A stretch of DNA of 58,574 nucleotides from JAJDIA01 sp031555505 (GTDB lineage: Bacteria > Bacteroidota > Bacteroidia > Bacteroidales > Tannerellaceae): positions 1-58,574 of the forward strand of contig JAVBUH010000057.1 of the NCBI GenBank assembly GCA_031555505.1, given 5' to 3'. Made by a program: the position numbers and the translations under genes. A model generated the notes under the pieces. It worked only from the letters and a program-made list of their open reading frames with translations. It was not told where the DNA came from and did not search any database. Positions 9,364 through 18,893 of this stretch are shown here, one piece after another; the first letter of the stretch is position 1, and each line of letters begins with the position of its first letter.

Positions 9364-9445
9364 TGCGGCTGAAGGGACTCGAACCCCCACGCCTCTCAGC
9401 ACCAGATCCTAAGTCTGGCGTGGCTACCAATTACACCACAGCCGC
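9364..9445 (-). tRNA. tRNA-Leu, anticodon UAG
   Basis: Read on the minus strand the 82-nt sequence has a 7-bp acceptor stem (GCGGCTG/CAGCCGC), discriminator A, a D-loop with TTGG, anticodon stem CCAGA/TCTGG with loop CTTAGGA (anticodon TAG), a long class II variable arm, and the T-loop TTCGAGT. It reads CUA and probably other CUN leucine codons. The CCA tail is not encoded; the genomic sequence continues CAACC. Confidence 0.97.
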
Positions 9446-9458
9446 AGGTTTGCGGGGG

Positions 9459-9488
9459 CAAAGATAGTTCTTTTTCGAGGAAAGACAA
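9459..9488 (-). promoter_or_regulatory. Promoter of tRNA-Leu (TAnnTTTG type)
   Basis: On the minus strand TATCTTTG (9459-9466) lies 13 bp before the tRNA 5' end, with TTGT 18 bp upstream (9485-9488). This matches the Bacteroidetes -33/-7 promoter. Start of transcription would be a few bases before the mature tRNA. Confidence 0.75.
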
Positions 9489-9519
9489 GGGAAAAGCATT
9501 TTTTTCAGTAGAGAAGAGA

Positions 9520-12054
9520 TTAGTCTTCTTTTTCAGCCGTTTCCCCTTTCATGCCACGTGGATCGAATTCTTTCCAAAGAGAATAACCGATGGCGGCAAT
9601 CAGCAACAACAGGATCAGGGAAGAACTGTAGGCCGATACATTAGCGGCTATTACATACCCTTCAGGACGGAATTCGAAGACGATTGTATGGTCGCCGGCC
9701 GGGATACGCATGGCGCGTAATGTCCAGTCGGCACGGAAATGGGAGACTGGCTTACCGTCGATTGTTGCTTTCCAACCCGGCTGATAATAAATCTCCGAGA
9801 AAACAGCCAGTTGCTCAGTGGATGCTTTGGATGTATAGGTCAATTTATTCGGACGATACTTGTCAAGTGTTATGGTGGCCAGCGAATCAGGCTGAGGAGT
9901 AAACCCTTGAAGATCGGCGGCAAAACGCTTATCCACAACAGCGGTGTGCAATGGATTGATTATATCCAGCGCAGCAATCTCAGTATCTGCATTATCCACC
10001 ATCTCCACATTCTCTACAAACCAGGCATTGCCGTAAGCGTATGGATTCAAGATCGGCGGCTGTCCGGCATTATATATAATGTAACGCGCGTTGAGCATAT
10101 TCAATGTGGGCATAGAGGCAAACGCCTGCATGATGTCTTCCATCGATGTTGCACCCTGTAGAGACTTGATGATAATGTTTGTTTCTTTCATTAACCGATG
10201 GTCAATCAATTCTTGATATCTTCTCAGTTTTACAGCGTGGTATCCACCGATGGAGTGATGGTAATAAGAAGTAGTGGTTTCCTGGAAGGGATTATTGAGA
10301 TTGAACACACGGAAAGAGAGTGTCTTATCTTTTAGTATCTCCTGGTCGGCGACAGTCTCTTTATACGTTTGTGCAGGGGTTTCCTTCACAAAGTTTTTTT
10401 CGTTCAGGAAACGGCGGTCTACAGACCATAAATCAACCAGTGTAAGCACAGCAATACCGGCGCAAAGGATAAGAGAGATCTTCGTCTTATCTTTCGCCCG
10501 CATATAGACAAACACCAACCCAGCCGTCAGCAAGACAAATACCAACGAACGAAGTGCGTCCGAAGAAGCCATCGATGCACGGTCTATAAGCAAAGCGTTA
10601 TACCAGGGCTGATTTGTGTATCCATTCAATTCATCGTAGGTAGACTGGAAGCTGAAGAATGAGGTAGGTAATAACCATACCAATAGACAGATACCGCCGG
10701 TAATGGCCAGGGAAGTGATCAAACCGTTCTTTAACAGTTTTTCGTCTGCTTTGCCATCCACAATCTCCTTTAATCCCCAGAAAGCAATAATTACGGCCAC
10801 CATACCCGGAATCACCAATGCCATCTCCACGGTACGGAACTTGTTGTACATCGGCAGGTAATGGAACATGATATCATTGAACCAATCCATATTCCGCCCG
10901 AACGCCAGAAAAGTAGTAAACAAGCCTCCCGCAAACAACCACCATTTCAACTGGCTTCTACACACAAACATGCCCAGGATGAACAGGAAACATATCACAG
11001 CACCGATATACGACGGTCCGGATGTGCCCGGCTTATCCCCCCAGTAGGTAGGCGCCATTGTTTCATTTCCTACCTGATATCCTTTGGCTTTCAATTCCTT
11101 TATAAATTCAGAAGAACTGTCCAGCATTGTCCCCGTTGCACTTCCATAGACAGAAGGAATCAGGAAGGTCAGTAGTTCTGCTTTGCCATAGCTCCATTGG
11201 AATGCATAGTCTTTATCTAATCCGGAAGAGATCTTTTCACCAGCGGGCGTAGTGGTAGTCAATTCAGTGGCTCCACGGGTAGAAGTCTTGCCCAGCTCCC
11301 AGTTGACATACATTCCCTGCGCATTCGGCAGTATAGCCAAAACCACAGCAGCAACCATAATCAGGGATACACGTAGTAATTCCTTCCAATCCTTCTCCAT
11401 CAGTTTGCTTACTGCAAAGCCCAGATAGATAAAGACACAAAGAAGCACCAAATAGTATGTAATTTGTACGTGTCCGTTCGAAAGTGACAGTGCCACCCCC
11501 AGCAGGAACAAAAGCCCCCCCCAGAGATACTTTCGCTTGAAAAGCAGCGCCATTCCCGCCAGGGTTAAAGGCATATAAGCCATCACATAGGCCTTGACGA
11601 TATGCCCAACTTCAATAATTACAATATTATATGTTGCAAAGGCAAAGGCAATTGACCCTCCTACAGCCAGCCACCAGTTAACCCCCATGATACACATAAG
11701 GATGTAAAAGCAGATCAACCCTGCCAATACCATGGCTGCATCGGTATATCCAATATCCTTTACCGGTTTCTCAATCAATTCAAATTTAGGTAAATTAGGA
11801 GCCGGGCTACCGTATCCAGGGCCATATGGCATACCGGAGAACATTGCATCCGACCAGACACTGAACTCACCAGGCTCGGCTGTAGCCGCATATTTCTCTA
11901 CCTGACTGGTTCCCATTCCGGCAGCCTTAATATTATCGCTTTGCATCAGCGTTTTTCCATCAAAGAAAGACGGGGCGAAATAAGCCACAGACAATGCGAT
12001 AAATACTACTATCGCCACGATGTGCTTTCCCCATTGCTTCATTAATTTCTGCAT
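9520..12054 (-). CDS. YfhO-family integral membrane protein
   Basis: 844 residues. About a dozen hydrophobic segments run through the N-terminal two thirds (for example 13-29, 108-126, 130-150), followed by a large soluble region (about 540-790: RVFNLNNPFQETTTSYYHHSIGGY, then VFSEIYYQPGWKATIDG) and a final membrane helix near the C-terminus. The PGWKATIDGKP segment is characteristic of bacterial YfhO proteins, which in Firmicutes glycosylate lipoteichoic acid and in Bacteroidetes are of unassigned role, presumably polyprenol-phosphate-sugar dependent GT-C-like transferases. It is last in the leftward run that starts at 22645, 72 bp after a GT2 gene, so it may belong to the glycan locus; it could also be independent. 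Confidence 0.8.
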   Translation of the reverse strand: MQKLMKQWGKHIVAIVVFIALSVAYFAPSFFDGKTLMQSDNIKAAGMGTSQVEKYAATAEPGEFSVWSDAMFSGMPYGPGYGSPAPNLPKFELIEKPVKDIGYTDAAMVLAGLICFYILMCIMGVNWWLAVGGSIAFAFATYNIVIIEVGHIVKAYVMAYMPLTLAGMALLFKRKYLWGGLLFLLGVALSLSNGHVQITYYLVLLCVFIYLGFAVSKLMEKDWKELLRVSLIMVAAVVLAILPNAQGMYVNWELGKTSTRGATELTTTTPAGEKISSGLDKDYAFQWSYGKAELLTFLIPSVYGSATGTMLDSSSEFIKELKAKGYQVGNETMAPTYWGDKPGTSGPSYIGAVICFLFILGMFVCRSQLKWWLFAGGLFTTFLAFGRNMDWFNDIMFHYLPMYNKFRTVEMALVIPGMVAVIIAFWGLKEIVDGKADEKLLKNGLITSLAITGGICLLVWLLPTSFFSFQSTYDELNGYTNQPWYNALLIDRASMASSDALRSLVFVLLTAGLVFVYMRAKDKTKISLILCAGIAVLTLVDLWSVDRRFLNEKNFVKETPAQTYKETVADQEILKDKTLSFRVFNLNNPFQETTTSYYHHSIGGYHAVKLRRYQELIDHRLMKETNIIIKSLQGATSMEDIMQAFASMPTLNMLNARYIIYNAGQPPILNPYAYGNAWFVENVEMVDNADTEIAALDIINPLHTAVVDKRFAADLQGFTPQPDSLATITLDKYRPNKLTYTSKASTEQLAVFSEIYYQPGWKATIDGKPVSHFRADWTLRAMRIPAGDHTIVFEFRPEGYVIAANVSAYSSSLILLLLIAAIGYSLWKEFDPRGMKGETAEKED

Positions 12055-12125
12055 TTGTATTGTATTTAATTTGTAATCATGAAATATTATTCAGAAGCCA
12101 CCCATAAGAAGGATGCCTCCACGTC

Positions 12126-12881
12126 TCACACCCGGCCTTTAAACCATTTAGCAGAATAAAAACGGACGGCAAACCAACCATGCAGTAATACGCTGGTTAT
12201 TTTACCATAATGAATACACATGATCTGGTATCTTTCCTGCAGAGAGGCTTTACGGTTAACTTCCGACATCCCTGCTTCCAAGAAATTGGAAAGTATCATC
12301 CGTGTATTCGTAATACGCCGTGCCCGTTTCAGGCATTCGATGCACCAGGCATAGTCGGCCGAAAAGCGATATTGCAGATCATATTCGGGAGCAGATTCGC
12401 GCCGGGCAATAAACGACTGGTGACATACCAACATCCCCATCCGGAAACTTTTCCATGTCAACTTCTCCGGAGCTTTCAACCGACGCATTGCTACTTGCCT
12501 TCCGTCCTTATCCGTAATAGCCGTCTCTCCATAAATCACATCCGGAAGCAGTTTCTTTTTCTGAATAATCAGAGCTATTTGCTGAATAATATCCATTGAA
12601 AAAAGCGTATCACCGGCATTGACAAACCAAACATACTCACCGGCAGCTTTCCGGAGTCCTTTATTCATGGCATCATACAACCCCTGGTCAGGCTCACTCA
12701 CCCAATAAGCGATACCCGATTCGTATTGTTTGATGATATTCACGGTTCCATCCGTCGATCCCCCGTCAATAATGATATACTCTATATGTGGATACGACTG
12801 CCCCAGAATACTCAACACTGTACGTTCCAACCATTGAGCGGCGTTGTAAGTGACGGTAATAATGGAAAAGACAGGAGACAT
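12126..12881 (-). CDS. Family 2 glycosyltransferase
   Basis: 251 residues with a GT-A fold. N-terminal FSIITVTYNAAQWLERTVLSI is the GT2 nucleotide-binding strand and IDGGSTDGT (about 39-47) the donor loop; FVNAGD (about 90-95) replaces the usual DxD. It should transfer a sugar from a nucleotide donor at the inner face of the cytoplasmic membrane, extending a lipid-linked oligosaccharide. Separated from the preceding gene by 2 bp, so the genes are translationally close. Sugar specificity cannot be read from the sequence. Confidence 0.9.
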   Translation of the reverse strand: MSPVFSIITVTYNAAQWLERTVLSILGQSYPHIEYIIIDGGSTDGTVNIIKQYESGIAYWVSEPDQGLYDAMNKGLRKAAGEYVWFVNAGDTLFSMDIIQQIALIIQKKKLLPDVIYGETAITDKDGRQVAMRRLKAPEKLTWKSFRMGMLVCHQSFIARRESAPEYDLQYRFSADYAWCIECLKRARRITNTRMILSNFLEAGMSEVNRKASLQERYQIMCIHYGKITSVLLHGWFAVRFYSAKWFKGRV

Positions 12882-12883
12882 TG

Positions 12884-13831
12884 TTACTTTATTTTCAATT
12901 TAGCTTTCAGTACCCTGACAAACATCTGAGGATCGGCAATAGCTTTCTTCAATCCATTTATCCTTGCCTGAATAATACTCTTCGAAAACATCCAGCTCAA
13001 CGTATAGCCAATATCCGTACGATGAATCATCTTCTCATCCAACGTATATTTGTAAATGGAGTATTTCGTTCTTCCCTGAAAATGCAGGCAAAGCAATTTA
13101 ACTAAAGAACCATCAACCAACCATTTGCCATAAGGCTGATTCTCCTGCCAATAGATCTTTTTTATATTTCCCTCCATCTCAAAACCGGCAGACAAAGTAA
13201 AACAACCATCAAAACATTCTCCATCCCGGGGAGGATTGGCAATATCCACAACATTAGGAGACATATCATCCTGATACCAGACAAACACCGTCATATCGCA
13301 AAAACCACCATGTAGCTTGTTATCGATAAACGGTTGATAGAAGTCATGTAATCGTTGAACATTTTCCGTCGTATACAATCCCGATATATAGTCACAGAAC
13401 CGTTGCAATGAAGCAGGGTTGAATAGCGAACAACCCGGACCTCCTTTACCGCAGATCGTAAATTCGTATTCAGCATATTTCGGGAAAGCATCATCGACTT
13501 TACAAAAAAGCAACACATCCGAGTCCATACACAGAAAGTGTTTCATGTGATGTCGGCGCACAAAGTCGAGTATGATATACCAGCGTTGAAAACATATCAA
13601 TTCATAAGGATAAGGGTTAGATGATAAATGGACATAAGACTTGGCAAACTCGTTTGCACTCTGCATATAATCATCTATATCATGATGTTCAATCAGACCG
13701 TCATACCCTTTGGTCGCACTGTCACTGATCAGACAAATGCGACTATCCGGGTTAAAAAGCCTCATCTGCCGCAATACTGGTGACAGATAAAAAGAATTGC
13801 CTTTATGAACAATAATAATAGGAATTTCCAT
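12884..13831 (-). CDS. GT-A fold glycosyltransferase, family not recognised
   Basis: 315 residues beginning MEIPIIIVHKGNSFYL, followed by a GT-A-like nucleotide-binding half with the metal motif MDSDVLLF (about 101-108) and a Trp/Cys-rich acceptor half (FVWYQDDMSPNVVDIANP). The pattern is like transferases annotated only as nucleotide-diphospho-sugar transferase in Bacteroidetes capsule and glycoprotein loci. No membrane helix, so it is cytosolic or peripheral. The gene is AT-richer than the flanking housekeeping genes. Placed 11 bp after the GT4 gene in the same run. Confidence 0.7.
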   Translation of the reverse strand: MEIPIIIVHKGNSFYLSPVLRQMRLFNPDSRICLISDSATKGYDGLIEHHDIDDYMQSANEFAKSYVHLSSNPYPYELICFQRWYIILDFVRRHHMKHFLCMDSDVLLFCKVDDAFPKYAEYEFTICGKGGPGCSLFNPASLQRFCDYISGLYTTENVQRLHDFYQPFIDNKLHGGFCDMTVFVWYQDDMSPNVVDIANPPRDGECFDGCFTLSAGFEMEGNIKKIYWQENQPYGKWLVDGSLVKLLCLHFQGRTKYSIYKYTLDEKMIHRTDIGYTLSWMFSKSIIQARINGLKKAIADPQMFVRVLKAKLKIK

Positions 13832-13842
13832 GTGATACTATG

Positions 13843-14925
13843 TTATCTCTGTTTAATGCATTTCTCATACACATGACATGTCTGTTCAACCATACAGTCG
13901 ATCGAGAAACGCTCCAATCTTTTATTTCCTGCAAATCTAAGCATATTTGCATAATCGGCATCAAAAACAACTTTTGAAACAGCCTGTAAAATAGACACCT
14001 TATCCACAGGGTCAAAATAACACCCGCCCTCTTCTGCCACCTCAGGAAAACAGCTGGCGTTACTAAGGCAAACCGGACAACCATACGAGAATGCTTCCAG
14101 TATTGGAAGCCCAAATCCTTCGTACATAGAAGGATATACAAACGCTTTTGCATACTTGTATAGTGATCCTAACTCTTCATCCGATGCACTTATTTGTACC
14201 ATTTGCTTCCTAATGCCGCAAGAATCAAATACTGTTAGTTCATCAGGTGTGAAAGGTTTTCCTGTACAAACAATTTTAATCCCGGGATTATCTTTCAGCA
14301 ATGGAATAAGCGATTCTATGAAGATGTGGAAATTTTTATATCCCTTTCGTTCTCCCACATATAAAATGTAGTTATCAAACAATTGTTTACACGGCGTTAT
14401 ACCTGGCTTATATCCATGATTGACAACAGAAATCTTCTTCTCATCTATCCCATACAATTCAACAATATCCTTTTTTGTGTGCTGACTAACTGCAATGATA
14501 TGAGAAGCTTTTTCCGCCAGCAAGCGTTTATATATGCTTGTCTTGTCGTAAGACACAAACTTTTCCGGAAATTTCTCATGAATCATGTCATGGATAGTTA
14601 TCACAAGAGGCTTTTTGATATTTTTTAAGTAATAACCGTTGTAGTAGGTAGGATGGAAAAGATCAAAGCTACCGGTCTTAAGAGCCTTTTTTACGGCCTC
14701 ATCATTATAGTAACAGTAGATTTGTCTTCTTATTCGAAAAGGAAGAATATCTGATAGTTGTTTGATCTCCGGATTTATAGTTTTAGCATAATAGTTCTCA
14801 GAGAATTTTATAGGGAATGAATAGCTATATGTTTTAGGTAAATTAGTCATTAACTCAGAGAAATATCGTGTAATCCCTCCAAACCGTTGCATGGAAAACA
14901 TATAGTGGTCATATAGTAATCTCAT
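13843..14925 (-). CDS. Family 4 glycosyltransferase
   Basis: 360 residues, GT-B fold. N-terminal RFGGITRYFSEL is the acceptor-domain glycine loop; the C-terminal donor domain carries YVGERKGYKN (about 168-177) and the family signature with conserved glutamates in YEGFGLPILEAFSYGCPV, followed by FPEVAEEGG. Retaining transferase using a nucleotide sugar. Its start is 1 bp after the stop of the GT32-like gene. That upstream gene ends in a lysine run with eight consecutive A residues, a possible slippage site just before this start codon. Confidence 0.92.
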   Translation of the reverse strand: MRLLYDHYMFSMQRFGGITRYFSELMTNLPKTYSYSFPIKFSENYYAKTINPEIKQLSDILPFRIRRQIYCYYNDEAVKKALKTGSFDLFHPTYYNGYYLKNIKKPLVITIHDMIHEKFPEKFVSYDKTSIYKRLLAEKASHIIAVSQHTKKDIVELYGIDEKKISVVNHGYKPGITPCKQLFDNYILYVGERKGYKNFHIFIESLIPLLKDNPGIKIVCTGKPFTPDELTVFDSCGIRKQMVQISASDEELGSLYKYAKAFVYPSMYEGFGLPILEAFSYGCPVCLSNASCFPEVAEEGGCYFDPVDKVSILQAVSKVVFDADYANMLRFAGNKRLERFSIDCMVEQTCHVYEKCIKQR

Positions 14926-14926
14926 A

Positions 14927-15736
14927 TCATTTGCCCTTTTTTTTCTTCTTCTTCCATTGATATAACAGGTATCCGCCTATTCGTGTAGAAGCAAACAACT
15001 CCATTTTCTTCCGAATAAATGCATTTGCTTTACTTTTTGCCGTAACGTTATCCTGCCATCCCGATTCGCATAAATGTAATGCTACAGTCGAAGGTCTGAC
15101 ATCATCCCATAAACTGGCAAACATATATGAAGGATATATAACGATATCTTCCCGCAATAGTTGTGGCTCATCTGTAAAAACATCGTACCTAAATCCATAG
15201 TCATCATATGCTATCTTTGCTATTACATTGCAAATTATAGTCAGATCATCGTTAAATCTCCCATTGGCAAAATGAAACTGTTTATCCGAATAATACTCTA
15301 AACACTTTCCAATCCAGGAATTTCCTTTTTCAGATCCAATAATTGCTCCTTGGATTGCATAGCCTGCATACATCGAGTACCAGTTTTTGTCACTCCTTCC
15401 CTTGAACATGGTATGGTTATATTCTATGGATGAAAAGGCAGAATGATGTAGAAATTTATCAAAACGTTCAAACACTTTTACATCTGAGTCCAAATAGATA
15501 CCACCTTCCGTATACAATGCATACAGACGTATATAATCTGCAGCAAAAGCCCATTTCCGACAGTCGTATGCTTGTTTGACAAAAGGGACACGATGAACGT
15601 CAAATCGCTTCGTATCCCAACAAATAATTTCATACTCAGGCATAATCTTTTGCCATGAGTTTATGCATTTTTGTAATTTGTGTGGAACGGGATCTCCACT
15701 TAGCCAACACCAATGGATCTTTTTGGGAATAGACAT
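14927..15736 (-). CDS. GT32-like (OCH1/capsular) glycosyltransferase
   Basis: 269 residues. The start IPKKIHWCWLSGDPVPHKL, the WAFAADYIRLYALY segment and the DxD motif in GGIYLDSDVKVF are hallmarks of the GT32/Gly_transf_sug family, which transfers hexoses or hexosamines in capsule and glycoprotein loci. The C-terminal half (PQLLREDIVIYPSYMFAS, ALHLCESGW) also fits. The end is a lysine-rich tail encoded by an A8 run. Lies 3 bp after the preceding gene. Confidence 0.88.
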   Translation of the reverse strand: MSIPKKIHWCWLSGDPVPHKLQKCINSWQKIMPEYEIICWDTKRFDVHRVPFVKQAYDCRKWAFAADYIRLYALYTEGGIYLDSDVKVFERFDKFLHHSAFSSIEYNHTMFKGRSDKNWYSMYAGYAIQGAIIGSEKGNSWIGKCLEYYSDKQFHFANGRFNDDLTIICNVIAKIAYDDYGFRYDVFTDEPQLLREDIVIYPSYMFASLWDDVRPSTVALHLCESGWQDNVTAKSKANAFIRKKMELFASTRIGGYLLYQWKKKKKKGK

Positions 15737-15739
15737 AGA

Positions 15740-16645
15740 TTATAGAGGTATAAAATATCTTAAAAGCCTTTTATAAGAGAAGAATTTTTTCTTCACAGTA
15801 GTATTGTTAATTACTTTGTTGGATAAAACATATTCCGGAGGTTTTAACGGAAAAGTCATACATGCTGATGGTATATATGACTTCTTAGCCTCCTTCGATC
15901 CAGTATGCGTCGCATCCACAGAATATAATCCTATATTCGTGACCAAATTCACGTTAGGATAGATACATAACTGGTTTTGGACTCGCAACATGAACAAATA
16001 TTGCACATCCCACGTATTTATCCCCTTACTACCAGCAAGTGTATCGGAAATGAAAGATGAAAAGTAAATCTCTTCCCGTAAACTGTTGAATAAGGATTTT
16101 CGTTTTACACTGTTATGCGAAGCTTCATTCCAATATCTAAAATTGACATCATAGTTATTCCAAACTCTACGCCAGGAAGCCCATCCCCAGATATGCGAAA
16201 TAGAACAGAAATCGTAACTCAGCCCTTCACTTACAATACCTGGGAAAAAACAATTAGCACCAATATGGCCGATTCGCGTATCATCTTTATATCGTATCAG
16301 CATTTCTTCACAGAAAGGAAAAAAAGACAAATCCGGCAAACAGTCATCTTCCAGAATAATCCCCGCCTCCTCCTGTTCAAAGAACCAGGTAATACCAGTA
16401 CTGACCGCTATTTTACAACCCAGGTTATTTTCCCTGTAAAGCGTTTTCAATTCACATTCCCAATCAATCTGATCGATAATCTTTCTTGTCTGATCGCATT
16501 TAGCGGCTTCACCTTCTTTATCAGCACGCGGTCCGTCGGCTGCCACATATAGCCTAGCCGGTTGTATCTGTCGTATCCGCTCAAAAACCTGTTGGGTGGT
16601 ATCTGGACGATTGAAAATGAGAAATAAGATAGGAGCCTTAAACAT
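15740..16645 (-). CDS. GT-A nucleotide-sugar transferase (GT2-related)
   Basis: 301 residues starting MFKAPILFLIFNRPDTTQQVF, typical for transferases annotated as HlpA-like or nucleotide-diphospho-sugar transferase. The metal-binding motif is ILEDDCLP (about 96-103), and SHIWGWASWRRVW (about 150-162) is the conserved tryptophan-rich acceptor-side motif of this group. Soluble, no membrane helix. Lies 3 bp after the WbsX-like gene in the operon. Donor and acceptor are unknown. Confidence 0.8.
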   Translation of the reverse strand: MFKAPILFLIFNRPDTTQQVFERIRQIQPARLYVAADGPRADKEGEAAKCDQTRKIIDQIDWECELKTLYRENNLGCKIAVSTGITWFFEQEEAGIILEDDCLPDLSFFPFCEEMLIRYKDDTRIGHIGANCFFPGIVSEGLSYDFCSISHIWGWASWRRVWNNYDVNFRYWNEASHNSVKRKSLFNSLREEIYFSSFISDTLAGSKGINTWDVQYLFMLRVQNQLCIYPNVNLVTNIGLYSVDATHTGSKEAKKSYIPSACMTFPLKPPEYVLSNKVINNTTVKKKFFSYKRLLRYFIPL

Positions 16646-16648
16646 ATG

Positions 16649-17731
16649 TTATTTATTCTCTAATGCTTTCTTCAAAGCTTCCAAATAACCTCTTCTATAT
16701 TTCAAATCAGGTTCCATATAATTACCTTCAGCCCATTCATTCCATGATTTGAGAAAAATAATAGTATGCTGGTTTTCTTTATCTTTGACTTTTTTAATTG
16801 TGTCACGTACATGTTTATAAAAAAGATCCGGAGTTGCATCCGTTAGTATATGCCCTGAGCTACCCGATCTGGGAGAATGATCCCAATTAGGGATTAAAGT
16901 CGGATAACAAGAATCTGACTCTTCTTCATCTCCAATAAAATATTTCGAAGCTCTTTCATACGACACAACACGCCCCCTTCCGAATACATATTTCATAACC
17001 TTCATATAGGCTTTCTCTAAAAACGAAAAATCCTTTTTGAAAAAGTGAAATAAACGCACCACATTAACAGCATTGAAGCCCATTTGCAAGAATTTATCAA
17101 TATCGTTTTCATTATAGGTATGAGCTACGAAATGGATGCCTTCAAGTCCCTCATGCCTTGCCAACTCACTCCACTTCTCAATAAATCCGGTTGCATCAGG
17201 GAGTTCATAAGGAGAGTAAACCATAAATAAAGGCTTATTATCTACACAAATATATCGCTTATCTTTAAATGCAGGCAAGACATAGTTAAAGTGATTCAAA
17301 ATATCATCTGCTCCCGGATATAACTGCTCGATGAGTAACTTCTTACTACCATCCTTATTAAATAATTTATCCTCCCACGAATGATTAGCCCAAGCGAGAC
17401 AAAAGGGAAAATCCGGCTTTCCTGAAGACAAAACTGCTGTAAAAGGCTTTTCAAGTAGAACTCTCCCATTCCCAAACCAATAATGCCAGTAACAAAAACC
17501 TTCCACACCATATTCACGAGCCATATCAGCTTGTGCTTGCCTACTTTCTGGTAATCGTAGATCATAATATCCCAAATCAGCAGGAACTTTAGGCTGATAA
17601 TGCCCTTTAAACAAGGGTTTTGCTTTACCCACATTAGTCCATTCGGTAAATCCTGTTCCCCACCATTGATCATTCTCAGGAATAGGATGATATTGCGGAA
17701 GATAGAATGCTAAAACTCTGGGGTTACTCAT
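16649..17731 (-). CDS. WbsX-like / GH99-like domain protein
   Basis: 361 residues from the chosen start at 17731 (MSNPRVLAFYLPQYHP). An upstream ATG at 17803 would overlap the preceding gene by 38 bp and add residues absent from the conserved start, so it is not preferred. Motifs FYLPQYHPIPENDQWWGTGFTEW, FCYWHYWF and FLKSWNEWAEGNYMEPD (given here as landmarks) define the WbsX family found in O-antigen and capsule loci. The fold is related to GH99 and to catalytic TIM barrels, with GxGFTEW and WNEW near the active site. It may act as a glycosyltransferase or as a hydrolase that edits the glycan; experimental evidence for the family is thin. Confidence 0.85.
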   Translation of the reverse strand: MSNPRVLAFYLPQYHPIPENDQWWGTGFTEWTNVGKAKPLFKGHYQPKVPADLGYYDLRLPESRQAQADMAREYGVEGFCYWHYWFGNGRVLLEKPFTAVLSSGKPDFPFCLAWANHSWEDKLFNKDGSKKLLIEQLYPGADDILNHFNYVLPAFKDKRYICVDNKPLFMVYSPYELPDATGFIEKWSELARHEGLEGIHFVAHTYNENDIDKFLQMGFNAVNVVRLFHFFKKDFSFLEKAYMKVMKYVFGRGRVVSYERASKYFIGDEEESDSCYPTLIPNWDHSPRSGSSGHILTDATPDLFYKHVRDTIKKVKDKENQHTIIFLKSWNEWAEGNYMEPDLKYRRGYLEALKKALENK

Positions 17732-17765
17732 TGTTATGTCTGCTAGTGATATGTTAAATTCTTCT

Positions 17766-18893
17766 TTATTTTTCCATTTGTTCCCATATGCCTGCTTTGG
17801 CATTGCGTGTTAGAAAATCACGAATGAGATTCTGACGTTCGCCATATTTTGTATCAATTGTATACAAGTACTTGTCAGTGTCCATATCCACAAAGAAGAC
17901 CTCATTCTGATTCAGATTAGCTATATGACAACTGGGACCTGAAGTGATCGTGCCCAAAAATAGTTTAGATTCTTTCAAAAGTTCGATAGATGCAAAAAAT
18001 CTAATCATTTGCTTCCGCTTCTCATAGGGTTCTTTGAGGGTAAAATCACTATTAAAATAGCCTTTTTCTTCCGGAGTACAAAACGAATACCAATTAAAGT
18101 CCGGAGCTTTTTCTCTTAGCTCTAAAATAATCCCATAGTCATCCGTCAATACAAAGACATCTTTTATTGATGAAAGTTCTTGTATCCTTTTCAAATACAT
18201 ATCAGCAGAATACAACTTACCATATTCCATGACTTTATCTCCACCTCTGATTTGGCACGAAATATACTCTCGGGGCAAATCTAAAGAAAATATATGTTCG
18301 CCAATTTTCTTCCTTGTATCCGGATTAAAATGCCAAATAATGGCATCCATTAATTGATACATATCCTGATAATCCCCCCATAAGCCTAATGAAGGAAGCG
18401 AGTAAAGCTTATTTCTGTTCAGTACCTTCTTGCTTAAATCCTGAGTATAGTATGAGTAGCCATACTGCCACTTATAAAAGGAGCCAATCGGGCTAAACAA
18501 ATCTAATTTTATCTTATATTTTAATAAAGGCAAAATATCTTTCCTTACCTGTGAGACTATTTGTTTCCAGGAGATTTTCTGATGAACATTCGCAAAATGG
18601 TGAATGTTTTTATATGTTTCTTCACAAAAAGGCTCAAAATAATCAGACCATCCTTTTTCGTAACCAAAGTTTGAGTCTGCTGAATAAAGCTTAAATGATA
18701 TCTTATTAGACAAACTATAAAACATCATATCAACCATATCCCCGTATTCGGAGAAGAAGCCTGCGTCTATTCCAACATGGTAAACAAGAGATTTCTCAAA
18801 TGAATTGTTTAACATCAAATACTTGTCCTTCAATTCACATACAGAATCACAAACTCCGTATACAGTATCTTTTTCTCCGATCTGACTATCCAT
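17766..18893 (-). CDS. GT23-like (alpha-1,6-fucosyltransferase/NodZ-type) transferase
   Basis: 375 residues. Not an obvious database-style hit by eye, but three motifs occur in the order and spacing of the GT23/O-fucosyltransferase fold: GYEKGWSDYFEPFCEET (about 78-94, compare the GGW...F.P..E.C segment of FUT8), CQIRGGDKV (213-221, compare HVRRTDKV) and VFVLTDD (246-252, compare the TDD donor loop), followed by SGPSCHIANL (compare SxVCR). It would transfer fucose or another sugar from a GDP donor. The IRGGDK variant lacks one arginine of the canonical HxRR. The start overlaps the flippase gene by 8 bp. Assignment is by motif reading only. Confidence 0.6.
   Translation of the reverse strand: MDSQIGEKDTVYGVCDSVCELKDKYLMLNNSFEKSLVYHVGIDAGFFSEYGDMVDMMFYSLSNKISFKLYSADSNFGYEKGWSDYFEPFCEETYKNIHHFANVHQKISWKQIVSQVRKDILPLLKYKIKLDLFSPIGSFYKWQYGYSYYTQDLSKKVLNRNKLYSLPSLGLWGDYQDMYQLMDAIIWHFNPDTRKKIGEHIFSLDLPREYISCQIRGGDKVMEYGKLYSADMYLKRIQELSSIKDVFVLTDDYGIILELREKAPDFNWYSFCTPEEKGYFNSDFTLKEPYEKRKQMIRFFASIELLKESKLFLGTITSGPSCHIANLNQNEVFFVDMDTDKYLYTIDTKYGERQNLIRDFLTRNAKAGIWEQMEK

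Noticed and set aside
14936..14943. Phase-variable homopolymer at the end of the GT32-like gene
   Set aside because: The A8 run is in the last codons of the gene, so slippage would change only the tail; too weak for a phase-variation claim.
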